NCBI GenBank assembly: GCA_965218775.1
Contig: CBDCLS010000006.1
Coordinates: 1,984,001 to 2,048,000 of the forward strand
Direction: 5' to 3'
Origin: CAUZIZ01 sp965218775
Lineage (GTDB): Bacteria > Acidobacteriota > UBA6911 > RPQK01 > JAJDTT01
Length of the DNA: 64,000 bases
Positions 16,397 through 26,283 of the stretch are shown piece after piece. A program made the translations under genes and the position numbers. Below the pieces are notes generated by a model. The model was not told the DNA's origin. It searched no databases and saw only the letters and a list, made by a program, of their open reading frames with translations. The number at the start of each line of letters is the position of its first letter. Positions within the stretch are counted from its first letter, which is position 1.

Positions 16397-19300
16397 CTAG
16401 AAAAAGATCTTGAGGGCGAACTGGATTTCCCGGGCGTCGAAGGACGCGCCGACGGTCCCGAAAAAGGGACTCGTGACGAGTGGCTCAGGGGTGGGCAGGA
16501 GGTTCACCCGATTGAAGAGATTGAAGAACTCGGCACGCAGTTGGATCGTCAGTCGGTCCTTGATCTCTATGTCCCTGAAGACAGAGAAGTCTACGTTTGC
16601 GAATCCCGGACCTCTAAAAGTGTTTCTGCCGATGGTCCCATTCCCACCCAGAACCGAGGTAAATCCTCTTCCCGCGAAGAATCCGGAGCTACATCCAGGA
16701 TCAATAGTCTGCACACTGCCCAGACTGCTTTCTCCCGAGATGGAACTGCGGCAGGATGGGGGCCCGCTGACATCGCGTTGAAATACGGATCTAGGGGTTC
16801 CTCCCAGACTCCGGTCAAACGATCCGCTGGGCCGATCCCGGGGTCGACCGGAACTCCCAGAGAAGTCTCCGTTGGCCAGCGTGTCTGGAATCAGCGGTGA
16901 AAACGGTCTGCCCGACTGGAGGGTGACGATGGTGTTGAAATGCCATCCACCAAAGAGCTTACCGGCAGCGCCCGAGCCATATCGCAAGAAAGGGAGGTGC
17001 CACACCGCATTGGCGGCGAAGCGGTGGTTGACGTCCAAGACGGACAAACCACGATCCAGAAAGGACTGGGTGGCATCCATGGTATAGATGTCATCCACAC
17101 CGGCATTGTTGCCCTCTACACCCCGGGCTCCGAGGACGTCGCTGTCCGTGTCAATCAGCTTGGCGAAGGTATAGGACGCCTGGAAGGCGTAGCTCTGAGC
17201 GAATCTTTTTCTCAACTGGAACTGGCCGGCATGATAGGCAGAACTGACCAGGTTACCGCGCAGATTGAGGGCTGCAAAATCGGGGTGCAGCCGCGTTTGT
17301 CCGCGATCTGCGGGCCTATCCAGACCGAAGGGGTCGGCGGCTCCGAATCGGTCTCCTACGAACCTGTTGTAGTCTTCGATCACGGTCAGCTTCCTACCCA
17401 GTGAGGTCACGTAGTTGATCTCGAGCATAAGGTCGGAAGACAGCTCACGCTGAAAGCCAAAGAACCCGTTCTGCACATAGGACGTCCGGATATCCGGAGG
17501 CAGGGTTCGGAGGGAAATGGGCAGGGCGGTCGTGACGGGTGGGCTGCCTTGTCCCGGCAATCGATTCAGTTTGTTGTCGATATCATAGGAGTCGCCTACG
17601 TTATTGCCAAAAAACCAACCGAAAATTCCAAGCGCGTGCACCGGTGGATTGAAGCGGGAGTTGCCGGTGACGTTGAAGAAGAGCCGGTCGTAACCGATGC
17701 CGTAGCCTCCTCGGATCGAGGTCTTTCCGTTACCAAGAGGGTCCCAGGCAAATCCGAGCCGAGGAGAGAAGTTGTTGTGGTCCCCCTCGAACATGTCGGG
17801 AACCAGGTTCGGGTTGAATTGCACCTGGCCGGTCTTGATGCCCAAGGGGTCGAACCGGGGTGCGGTGGCGACCCGTTCGAAGATGTTCGAGCCCGAACCA
17901 AAAAGCAGGTTGGTGGTACGGTCCTGGATCTCGGTCGGGACTCCGTAGAGATCGTAGCGGAGTCCCCAATTCAGAGTGAAGTCTGAGGTGATCTTCCAGT
18001 CGTCCGAAAAGAACACCCCGATCTCCGAGTTCCGAAACCCCCTGTGCATGTCCGGGAATTCCCAGTTGCAGTTCAAGCCACTGGTCGCGCACTCGACTGG
18101 ACTCGTCGACAAGGCGTCTGGACTGAATGCGATCGCCTCGACAGCTGGCTCATCAAGAACGAAATCGCCAAGTCCATAGAAGTAGAAGGATCCACGACTG
18201 CTGAAGTCGAAGAGCCCGTTTTCCACGTTCTGGCGAACCTCTCCGCCTATCTGGATCCCGTGGGAACCGGCATTTATTGAGATCGTGTCCTCATACTGAA
18301 AGGTGTGTTCGGTAAAGAGCTGAGGCCGGTCTGCAATCGCCCCGAACGAGCTGATTTGAGTAGCCCCGATGACCACAAGCGAAGGCAGCGGATCGGGTAT
18401 CGCCAGAGCGTCCGCCCGGATCTTGGTCCAGGAGGCGCGAGCTTCGTTGACGACGTTGAGCGAGAAGATGTGTGTGTAAACCAGAGCAAGATTGTTGGCG
18501 GAACCTTCGGTGGGATCGAAGATCCCCAGGCGGTTGGCTCGCCGATCCCCATTCAGTGCGTTCTGGTCCTGGAACTCCTGAGTCCATCGGCCGAAGATGC
18601 GGTCGTGACCGTCATTGAAATCGGTGTCCAGTCGAAACGAGTATTGGTCACTGGAGAATCGCTGCCTGGGTCCGTAGGTGGTGCTGACGAGAAGGGGTAG
18701 ATCCGGGTTGGCATTCAACAGATTCGAGAGAGCCTCGGTCCGCTGCCGAATCCGATCCATCTGACCTTCGACCAGGTTCATTCCCACGGCACCTTGAAAG
18801 AAACCTGCCGCAGCTGCGGTATCTCCGCCATTGATGACACCGTCGCCGTTCCAGTCGGCGAACCAGTTCCCACTGAAGACGGATCCGAAGGGTGCCGGCG
18901 CTCCTTCAGCGACGATATTCGAGACCAGGTCCCCTGCCGTCAGTGCCACGCTTCCGGCCGGTGCCAGAGAGGGGTGACGGCCGAACAAGGCGGCGGCCTG
19001 GGTCGCCCTCAGAACAGGGTCGCTCAGCAGGGCGCTTTTGTAAATTGGGACGATTCAGTCTGAAAGGACTGGGTCTCGCTGAAGGAGAAGCGCTGGCCTT
19101 CGTAGTAGCCGAAGAACCAGGCTCGATCCTTCTTGATCGGTCCGCCCAGGGTGAAACCGAACCAATTCTGAATCAAGGGCGAAATTTTATCGCCATCGGT
19201 GAACTCGCGCGCGTCGAGCGCGCTGTTCCTATGGTATTCCCAGACCGAGCCGTGGAGGTCGTTACCACCTGACTTGGTCACGAGGTTGACCACCGCACCC

Positions 19301-20046
19301 GCATTGCGGCCGAACTCGGGAGAAAAGTTGGTGGTGGAGAGACGAAACTCTTCGACCGCGTCCTGCACCGGAATGAGAGCTGGCTCACCACCAATTCCGG
19401 GCCGGTTGAGGTCGGTCCCATCGAGCAGGAAATTGGTGGCACGATGGCGGTTCCCTTGAGCCGAGAAGCTGGAGCCCACCGACTGCATGCCAGTGCCGTC
19501 GAGGGCAACTATACCGGGCTGAGTCAACGCGAGCCTGAAAACGTTGCGCCCATTCAAGGGCAGACGGTTGATCTGCGACTCGGTGACGAGGCTAGAGACG
19601 CGTCCTTCTTCGGTGGTGACCACCGGAGTCTCGCCTCTCACCGTAACCAGATCCACAATCTCTCCCGGTTCGAGCGAAAAATCGATCCGCTTGATCTCTC
19701 CCACGGTGAGCTCTACATCGGTGTGGGCATGGGTCTTGAATCCTTCCAATGAAGCCGTGAGCTCGTACCTTCCTCGAGGCAGGTTGGTGGCACGATACAA
19801 GCCTCTATCATTGGTTACCGCAGAACGCTCTTCGCCCGTATTCAGATTGGTAATCGTCAGATCCACACCCGGTAGCAAGGCCTGGGTGGGATCACTCACC
19901 ACGCCGGTGAAGGTACCGCTCTGCGCCAAGAGGGGTGAGCAAAGGAAGAGGAGAAACCAGGGCACCAGGTGCCGATTCTGGAACACGCGCCGCCCTTTTG
20001 AGAAAACTGAAGCTCTTGGGTCAGATTCGAGCCGCATTGTGGTCAC
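16397..20046 (-). pseudogene. Oar-like TonB-dependent receptor, broken by a frameshift near 19034
   Basis: Two frames, 20046-19024 and 18988-16397, together match the full intact paralogue at 20318-23893. Start is ATG 20037 or GTG 20046. The first part has a signal peptide, a carboxypeptidase-regulatory-like Ig domain (GTFTGVVSDPTQALLPG) and the plug (FSPEFGRNAGAVVNLVTKSGG); the second part is the beta-barrel, ending in a Phe-Phe terminus as outer-membrane barrels do. At the break the minus strand reads ACA AAA GC GCC CTG: an extra GC dinucleotide (plus-strand 19032-19035) shifts the frame and gives a stop soon after. Removing 2 bases restores alignment to the paralogue (QF, two residues, then A-L-x-x-D-P). 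Either a recent pseudogene or a sequencing/assembly error. The intact product would import or bind a large ligand at the outer membrane. Confidence 0.85.
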
Positions 20047-20058
20047 ACACGCATTTCG

Positions 20059-20095
20059 ATTACGAGCAAGGCTCGTAATCCTGACTGACAGTCAG
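20059..20095 (-). promoter_or_regulatory. Two stem-loops in the leader of the frameshifted receptor
   Basis: ATTACGAGC-AAG-GCTCGTAAT (20059-20079) is a perfect 9-base inverted repeat ending about 13 bases before the GTG (22 before the ATG) start; CTGACT-GAC-AGTCAG (20081-20095) lies immediately beyond it. Either RNA hairpins limiting translation or dyad operators. The intact paralogue carries a similar dyad at 23920-23944. Confidence 0.5.
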
Positions 20096-20317
20096 ATAAA
20101 GACGTGGAACAAACGTCGCCTTGATTGCAGCTGAATTCTTCTTGTAATAGGCAACCAAACTCCGACGATTCAGACTCGAAAGACGGATTTTACCGGGCTG
20201 GTATGACGTTGGGTGATCTAGTACAGCGGGTGCGAGGCTTATAGTGTCGCGTAACATGTTCAGGACTGATGAATTGCGGTTCCCCCTAGCAACCCGGACC
20301 ATTACTCGGACAGGCTC
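20096..20317. other. Spacer between the two paralogous receptor genes
   Basis: 222 bases without a supported gene. It should hold the promoter of the frameshifted receptor; the minus strand has a TATAAG near 20240 without a convincing -35. No repeat module recognised. Confidence 0.5.
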
Positions 20318-23300
20318 CTAGAACAGAAGCTTCAAGGCGAACTGGATTTCACGGGCATCAAATTGAGACCCCACCGTCCCGAAGAAGGGATTGTTCACCT
20401 CCGGCTCCGGAGTTGGGTGAAGGTTTACACGATTGAAAAGATTGAAGAATTCGGCGCGAACCTGAAGTCGAACCTGCTCCTGGACGGCGATATTCTTGAA
20501 CACTGAGAAGTCGACGTTCACAAAGCCGGGGCCGCGGAATGTGTTGCGCCCAATCTTCCCGTTCTCGCCCAGAACAGAAGTAAATCCTTTTCCTCGGAAG
20601 AGGCCGGCGGAGCAGCCCGGGTTGATGGTTTGAACACTGCCGATAGTGCCCTCTCCAGAGACGGTAATACTGCAGGGAGATGGACCAGCGGCATCGCGCT
20701 GAAACTCAGCGCGGTCGTTGCCATCGAGACTCCGGTCGAAGGAACTACTGGGGCGGTCGTTAGGCCTGGTTGCCCTGCCAGCGAAATCGCCATTACCGAG
20801 GTTGTCTGGAATCTGGGGGGAGAAGGGGCGACCGTCCTGAAGAACCAGGCTGGTGTTGACTTGCCATCCTCCCAGAGCCTTGCCAACGATTCCTGTCTGC
20901 CGTTTGAGGAATGGGATCTCCCATACCGAATTTGCGGTAAAACGGTTCGCGATATCCAGGACGGACAAGCCGCGATCGAGGAAGGTCTTCATCGCATCAA
21001 CCGTATAGATGTCGTCCACGCCTCGGGCTCCCAGAACGTCGGAGTCCGAATCAATCAGTTTTGAAAAGGTGTAGGAGGCCTGAAAGGCATAGCCATGGCC
21101 GAATCTTTTCCTGATCTGGAGCTGGGCGGCATGGTAGGCCGAGTTGATGTGGTTTCCCCGGAAGTTGATTGCCGTAAAGTCTGGATGTAGTCGGGTTTGC
21201 GAGCGATCTCCAGGTCTGTCCAACCCAAACGGATCTGTGGCCCCGAAACGGTCTCCTGCAAATCGATTGTAGTCCTCGATCAAGCTCAACTTACGCCCCA
21301 GGGAGGTGACGTAGTTGGCATCCAGAATGAAGTCGCCGAGAATCTCGCGTTGGATACCGAAGAATCCATTCTGGACATAGGAAGTACGGATATTGGGATC
21401 GGGCGTTCGAAGCGAGATGCGCGACGATGAGAAAAAGCTGGGCGGCGATCCCTCCCCCGGGAGACGATTTGCCTTTTCGTCGATGTCGTAAGAAGGGGAG
21501 ATGTTGTTGCCGAGAAAGGAGCCGAATATGCCGAAGGCATGTGTCGGCGGATTGAAGCGAATGTTGCTCGTGATATTGAAGAACAACCGGTCATAACCGA
21601 CGCTGTACCCCCCTCGCACCGAAGTTTTTCCATCTCCGAATGGATCCCAGGCGAAGCCGAGTCGTGGAGACCAGTTGTTGTGGTCTCCTGCAAACACGGA
21701 GGAAACGAACCCGGGATTGAATTGGACTTGACCTGTTTTTACCCCCAGGGGATCGAAGCGAGGTGCGGTGGCTACCCGCTCGAAGATGTCGCTGCCAGAG
21801 CCGAAGCGCAGGTTCGAGAGGCGGTCCTGAATCTCGGTCGGAGCGCCGTAGAGGTCGTAACGAAATCCCCAATTGAGTGTGAAGCGAGGCGCTATCTTCC
21901 AGTCATCGGAAAGGAAGAAGCCGAGCTCATAGTTTCGAAATCCCCGATGCATGTCGGGGAACTCCCAGTTGCAGTTGAGACCCGACTGGACACATTCTGA
22001 CGGGCTTTCGGCCAAAGCCTCGGGGTCGAAGGCGCTGAACTGGAAGGTGGGCTCGTCCAGGACAAACTCACCCAGCCCGTAGAAGTAGAAAGAGCCTCGG
22101 GTGGAGACATCGAAGACACCGTTCTCGACGTTCCGTCGGATTTCTCCGCCCATCTGCAGACCGTGAGATCCCCAGTTGATCGAAAGTGTGTCCTCATATT
22201 GAAAAGTGTGCTCTGTGAAGAGCTGAGGAGAATCGGCACTTGCGCCGAAGGGGTTGATCTCGGCTGGTCCGACGATGAAGATCTCAGGGAGCGCGTTGGG
22301 TTCGGCTAGAAAGTCCACCCGGGTCTTGCTCCAGGCCGTTCGGGCTTCGTTGATGACACGCGGAGAAAAGGTGTGGGTGTGGACCAGGGCAAGATTGTGA
22401 GCGTCTCCGTCGAGTGGGTCCAGGATTCCTCGCCGTGTTGCCGCTTGAAGGTTATTGAAGAGATTCTGACCGTTCAACTCCTGAGTCCAGCGACCGAACA
22501 GGCGGTCTCGGCCCTCGTTGAATTCAGTGTCCATGCGAAGCGAGTACTGGTCGTTGGAGGCGCGAGTCCTGGGGCCGAAGCTGGCGTTGCCCAATAGCGG
22601 AAGATCGGGATTGCTTTTCAGCAAGTTCCAGAAGGCCTCAGTACGGTCTCCTATGCGGGCCACTTGACCAGGGGCGAGCGCCAGACCAATGGCACCTTCC
22701 CAAAAGCCCGCAGCTACAGCCGTATCCTGTCGATCGACATCTCCGTCGCCATCCCAGTCCGCGAACCAGTTCCCGCCGAATCCGGAGCCGAAGGTTGGTC
22801 TCAATTCGGACACGATGTTGTCGACAAACTCCCCGGAAGTCAACGAGACGCTGTTGGGTAGCGCCAGCGACGGATGACGTCTTAGGAGTTCGGCCGCTTG
22901 GGTGCCGCCCAGGAGAGGGTCCGCCATCAACGCTGCGGCAAATTGGGGTGCTTCCGTCTGAAAGGATTGGTTTTCCGTAAAGGAGTGTCGCTGCCCCTCG
23001 TAGTAGCCGAAGAACCATGCCTTGTTCTTCTTGACCGGACCACCGACCGTAAAACCAAACCAGTTCTGGATCAACGGGGCAGCCTTGTCGCTGTCAGTGA
23101 ACTCACGCGCGTCCAGAGCGCTGTTCCTGTGGTATTCCCAAACGGAACCGTGAAACTCGTTGCTCCCGGATTTGGTCACCACATTAACTACCGCTCCCGC
23201 ATTCCGTCCGAATTCGGGGGAAAAGTTGGTGGTGGAAAGTCTGAACTCCTCCACGGCATCCTGAACCGGGATCAGCGCGGGCTCTCCTCCTATGCCAGGT

Positions 23301-23893
23301 CGATTGATATCGGTGCCGTCCAGCATGAAATTGGTGGCACGATGTCGATTGCCTTGAGCCGAGAAGCTAGAGGTGACCGACTGGAAGCCGAGGGCGGCGA
23401 CGTCGACCATTCCGGGCTGGGTCAATGCCAGTGTGAAGACGTTGCGTCCGTTCAGTGGGAGATTCTCGATCTGGTCTGCCGCGATCAGGGTGGAGATTCT
23501 ACCTTCTTCAGTGTTGACCAATGGCGCCTGGCCGGACACGTTGATGCGGATCGATTTCGCTCCGGGATCGAGGGCGAAGTCAACTCGTTTGATTTCACCA
23601 ACTGTGAGCTCGATATCCTTTCTGATCAGGGTCTTGAATCCATCTAGGGCGGCACTTAATTCGTAGTTGGCACGGGACATATTGGTAGCGCGGTAGAAGC
23701 CATTGTCTCCTGTGATCACCGTCCTGCTCTCTCCGGTGTCGAGATTGACCAGTGTCACTTCAGTCCCTGGCAAGACCGCCTGGGTGGCATCGGTCACCTG
23801 TCCTGTGAAGGTCCCCGTCTGTGCCAGGGCGGACAGAGACAGAAGAAAGAACGGAATGGACCAGATCAAGAGCGATCTAACCTTGCAAGCCAT
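20318..23893 (-). CDS. Oar-like TonB-dependent receptor with carboxypeptidase-regulatory domain
   Basis: 1191 residues from ATG 23893 (AGAGG upstream); the in-frame TTG at 23911 is less likely. Order: signal peptide ending ...LSALAQ; a CarboxypepD_reg-like Ig domain (GTFTGQVTDATQAVLPGTEV); plug domain with NLPLNGRNVFTLALTQPG and EFGRNAGAVVNVVTKSG; then a ~900-residue barrel with repeated aromatic strands, ending ALKLLF (terminal Phe for Bam recognition). An EF-hand/dockerin-like loop DWDGDGDVDRQD is encoded at 22724-22759. Oar-type receptors are expanded in Acidobacteriota and are thought to take up oligosaccharides or peptides; the ligand here is unknown. It is the intact paralogue of the frameshifted gene 270 bases downstream; the two arose by tandem duplication. 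Confidence 0.92.
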   Translation of the reverse strand: MACKVRSLLIWSIPFFLLSLSALAQTGTFTGQVTDATQAVLPGTEVTLVNLDTGESRTVITGDNGFYRATNMSRANYELSAALDGFKTLIRKDIELTVGEIKRVDFALDPGAKSIRINVSGQAPLVNTEEGRISTLIAADQIENLPLNGRNVFTLALTQPGMVDVAALGFQSVTSSFSAQGNRHRATNFMLDGTDINRPGIGGEPALIPVQDAVEEFRLSTTNFSPEFGRNAGAVVNVVTKSGSNEFHGSVWEYHRNSALDAREFTDSDKAAPLIQNWFGFTVGGPVKKNKAWFFGYYEGQRHSFTENQSFQTEAPQFAAALMADPLLGGTQAAELLRRHPSLALPNSVSLTSGEFVDNIVSELRPTFGSGFGGNWFADWDGDGDVDRQDTAVAAGFWEGAIGLALAPGQVARIGDRTEAFWNLLKSNPDLPLLGNASFGPRTRASNDQYSLRMDTEFNEGRDRLFGRWTQELNGQNLFNNLQAATRRGILDPLDGDAHNLALVHTHTFSPRVINEARTAWSKTRVDFLAEPNALPEIFIVGPAEINPFGASADSPQLFTEHTFQYEDTLSINWGSHGLQMGGEIRRNVENGVFDVSTRGSFYFYGLGEFVLDEPTFQFSAFDPEALAESPSECVQSGLNCNWEFPDMHRGFRNYELGFFLSDDWKIAPRFTLNWGFRYDLYGAPTEIQDRLSNLRFGSGSDIFERVATAPRFDPLGVKTGQVQFNPGFVSSVFAGDHNNWSPRLGFAWDPFGDGKTSVRGGYSVGYDRLFFNITSNIRFNPPTHAFGIFGSFLGNNISPSYDIDEKANRLPGEGSPPSFFSSSRISLRTPDPNIRTSYVQNGFFGIQREILGDFILDANYVTSLGRKLSLIEDYNRFAGDRFGATDPFGLDRPGDRSQTRLHPDFTAINFRGNHINSAYHAAQLQIRKRFGHGYAFQASYTFSKLIDSDSDVLGARGVDDIYTVDAMKTFLDRGLSVLDIANRFTANSVWEIPFLKRQTGIVGKALGGWQVNTSLVLQDGRPFSPQIPDNLGNGDFAGRATRPNDRPSSSFDRSLDGNDRAEFQRDAAGPSPCSITVSGEGTIGSVQTINPGCSAGLFRGKGFTSVLGENGKIGRNTFRGPGFVNVDFSVFKNIAVQEQVRLQVRAEFFNLFNRVNLHPTPEPEVNNPFFGTVGSQFDAREIQFALKLLF

Positions 23894-23919
23894 ATCTGCC
23901 TCTTCAGTCAACCCCTTCG

Positions 23920-23944
23920 CTTAACTCAGCCGGGCTGACTTAAG
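23920..23944 (-). promoter_or_regulatory. Dyad upstream of the intact Oar-like receptor
   Basis: CTTAACTCAGC-CGG-GCTGACTTAAG: 11-base arms with one mismatch and a 3-base centre, 27 bases upstream of the ATG. It resembles the dyad ahead of the paralogous receptor in layout (TTA...AGC, three bases, GCT...TAA), suggesting a shared regulatory site or leader hairpin. Confidence 0.5.
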
Positions 23945-24267
23945 AACGAGCAGGTCTCTCGACTGAGAGAACCCGGCCAATTCCTTGATTCGCACCTGTC
24001 AAAATGGGCGGTAGAATGCTCGTGTTACTCACACGTCGCATCGGCTTCCTCACGCATACAGCGACATTAGCAAGACCCATGCCAGAACCACGCTCCTTGG
24101 TTGAGTGCCGGTCTGGTCGCGATCTTTCCGTGCCGGGAGGCGGTCCATACGACCGGTACGGGAGAAATCCGTGCTAGAGGTGGGCCGGAGGGACAGTGGC
24201 TGGCCTGGCGGCAGTGGTGTCAAGGAGTTGGCGCCGAAGGAACAAAGATCTGACACAGGCGACTTTT
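23945..24267. other. Intergenic region between divergent receptor and phosphodiesterase-like gene
   Basis: About 320 bases. Short open frames on both strands have no family look and no ribosome binding sites. Presumably holds the receptor promoter; nothing else seen. Confidence 0.5.
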
Positions 24268-24296
24268 TTGGGGAGCACTCAGTGCTCCAGTATAAT
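24268..24296 (+). promoter_or_regulatory. Promoter with perfect -10 and a palindrome filling the spacer
   Basis: TATAAT at 24291-24296 is a consensus -10; a weak -35, TTGGGG, lies at 24268-24273 with 17-base spacing. The spacer is almost entirely a palindrome, GGAGCACT-C-AGTGCTCC (24272-24288), well placed for a repressor or a MerR-type activator. The start point would fall at or within 1-2 bases of the ATG at 24304, implying a leaderless transcript; no Shine-Dalgarno is present. Confidence 0.6.
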
Positions 24297-24303
24297 CGTG
24301 CGC

Positions 24304-26283
24304 ATGAAGGCAATTGCCTCCCTCGCTTTAGTGCTCTTCGGACTGGCGTGTGGTTCGACTCCGCGCAGCAGCGACTTCCGAGTGATCGTGCTCGGCTTCG
24401 ATGGCGTCGACCCCGACCTGATCCAGGAGTGGATGGCGGACCTTCCCAATATTCGGAAATTGTCCCAAACCGGGACCGTTTTGTCGCTGGGCACGACCAA
24501 TCCTCCCCAGTCTCCCGTGGCCTGGGCCAGCTTCGCCACTGGGCTGAACCCGGGAAAGCATGGCATCTTTGATTTTCTTCGTCGTGATCCCTCCACCTAT
24601 TTCCCCGATATAGGATTCGTCGAGGTCGAGAAGCCCAGATTTCTGTTCCGAAGTCTTCCTATTCGATGGGCAAGATACAAGAGCAATCGTCGAGGCATCA
24701 GCTTCTGGGAGCATCTGGATCAGTCTGGTTTTCGCACCACCAACCTCAGGATCCCGGTCGAGTTCCCGCCACGTCCACTGTCACACGGCCGGACCCTTTC
24801 AGGCTTGGGCGTTCCAGACGTTCGCGGGACCTGGGGAACCTTTTTCTACCTTGCCACCGACATCACTCAATGGGATCTGGGCGACACTGAGTTCGGGGGC
24901 CGGACAATTAAACTGGAAGGCGGAGACGGAAAGTTCCGGGCTGAACTGGATGGGCCGGTGGATCCCCGAGAGGACGGTGTCCTGCGCATCACCGCTGACA
25001 TGGATGTCGAGCTCAATGAAGAGTCGACAGCGGTCAATATCCGGGTCCAGGGACGAGAAGAAATCGTGCAGGAGGGCCAGTGGAGCGACTGGTTTCGTTT
25101 CCAGTTCCAGGCGGGGCCCCTGATGAAGATACGGGGTGTTAGCCGTTTCTACGTTATTGAAACTTTTCCCGAGATACGCCTGTATCTGATGCCCATCAGC
25201 CCTGATCCCATGGCACCATCCGTCCCTCTTTCCTACCCTGAAGACTTCGCTGCTTCCTTGGTAGCGTCCGTGGGGAACTATAAGAGCCTGGGATGGGTTC
25301 ACGAGACCTGGGGCCTCAACGAAGAGCAGATCGGAGAGCAGATCTTCCTGGAGGATCTGTTTCGCAATATGAACTCGCTGGAGCGGATGCTCTTCGAGAC
25401 GCTGCAGCAGGACGATGTCTCCCTGGTTACTGCTGTCTTCACCGCCACGGACAGCGTTTCGCACATGTTCTACCGACTGATTGATCCCGAGCATCCCCGC
25501 TACCAGAAAGATTTGGCGCTGGGCTACGGAAACACGATCCGGCGGGTGTATCAGAGAATGGACTCCGTCATCGGTCGAGTCCTGGAAGTCCTAGGGGAGC
25601 GGGATATTCTGATGATAGTGTCCGATCATGGATTCCACAGCTGGAGCCGGGAGTTCAATACCAATTCCTGGCTGTTGGAGGGTGGATTCATGGCTCTGAA
25701 GGGTGGCGATGAGTCGGGGCAGGAGATAGATCGGGGGGGAAGCTTCTTTCCCAATGTAGACTGGAGCAAAACCAGGGCCTACGCGTTAGGTCTCGGGCAT
25801 ATCTACATCAACCTGAAGGGTAGAGAAGGTCAGGGGATCGTAGAGCCGGGCGAGGAATTCCGCGAGTTGGTTGGGGCAATCCGCGCCCAGATCCTGACAT
25901 ACCGAGATCCGGAGACAAAGGAGTCAGTGGTGCAGAATGTCTACCTCCCAGAGAACATCTACTCCGGGGACCAGATCGAGCATGCCGGTGATCTCCAACT
26001 GAGTTTCAAGAGTGGCTATCGGACCTCGTGGCAAACTTCGCTGGGAGCCGTCCCCAGCCACGTTCTGGTTGCCAACATGAAAAAATGGAGCGGCGACCAC
26101 TCTGCCTCTGACTTTTCGGATACCTCCGGTGTCTTCATCTGTAATCGGCCCATCAAAGAGGACCATCCCGATATTCTGGACATTGCTCCGACCCTTTATC
26201 GTTTGTTTGGCGTGGAGATTCCGGCGGAGGTCGACGGCCATCCCCTGACGCTGACCCAAAAGCGTAGCCCCAGTGGGCAGTGA
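24304..26283 (+). CDS. Alkaline-phosphatase-superfamily (NPP-like) phosphodiesterase, exported
   Basis: 659 residues from ATG 24304. The N-terminus MKAIASLALVLFGLACGSTP is an export signal; the Cys at residue 16 may be lipidated (lipobox GLAC, not ideal). The domain resembles type I phosphodiesterase/nucleotide pyrophosphatase proteins: metal Asp in VLGFDGVDPDL, the nucleophile segment QSPVAWASFATGLNPGKHGI, TDSVSHMFYRL, and the metal site IVSDHGFHSW, then GLGHIYINLKGREG. These are hallmarks of a conserved alkaline phosphatase family protein common in Acidobacteriota; substrate unknown. The predicted leaderless transcript and spacer palindrome suggest tight regulation. Complete. Confidence 0.85.
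   Translation: MKAIASLALVLFGLACGSTPRSSDFRVIVLGFDGVDPDLIQEWMADLPNIRKLSQTGTVLSLGTTNPPQSPVAWASFATGLNPGKHGIFDFLRRDPSTYFPDIGFVEVEKPRFLFRSLPIRWARYKSNRRGISFWEHLDQSGFRTTNLRIPVEFPPRPLSHGRTLSGLGVPDVRGTWGTFFYLATDITQWDLGDTEFGGRTIKLEGGDGKFRAELDGPVDPREDGVLRITADMDVELNEESTAVNIRVQGREEIVQEGQWSDWFRFQFQAGPLMKIRGVSRFYVIETFPEIRLYLMPISPDPMAPSVPLSYPEDFAASLVASVGNYKSLGWVHETWGLNEEQIGEQIFLEDLFRNMNSLERMLFETLQQDDVSLVTAVFTATDSVSHMFYRLIDPEHPRYQKDLALGYGNTIRRVYQRMDSVIGRVLEVLGERDILMIVSDHGFHSWSREFNTNSWLLEGGFMALKGGDESGQEIDRGGSFFPNVDWSKTRAYALGLGHIYINLKGREGQGIVEPGEEFRELVGAIRAQILTYRDPETKESVVQNVYLPENIYSGDQIEHAGDLQLSFKSGYRTSWQTSLGAVPSHVLVANMKKWSGDHSASDFSDTSGVFICNRPIKEDHPDILDIAPTLYRLFGVEIPAEVDGHPLTLTQKRSPSGQ

Noticed and set aside
19024..19060. 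Programmed frameshift in the first receptor
   Set aside because: The ACA AAA GCG site lacks a convincing slippery heptamer and downstream structure; a 2-base surplus explains the break more simply.
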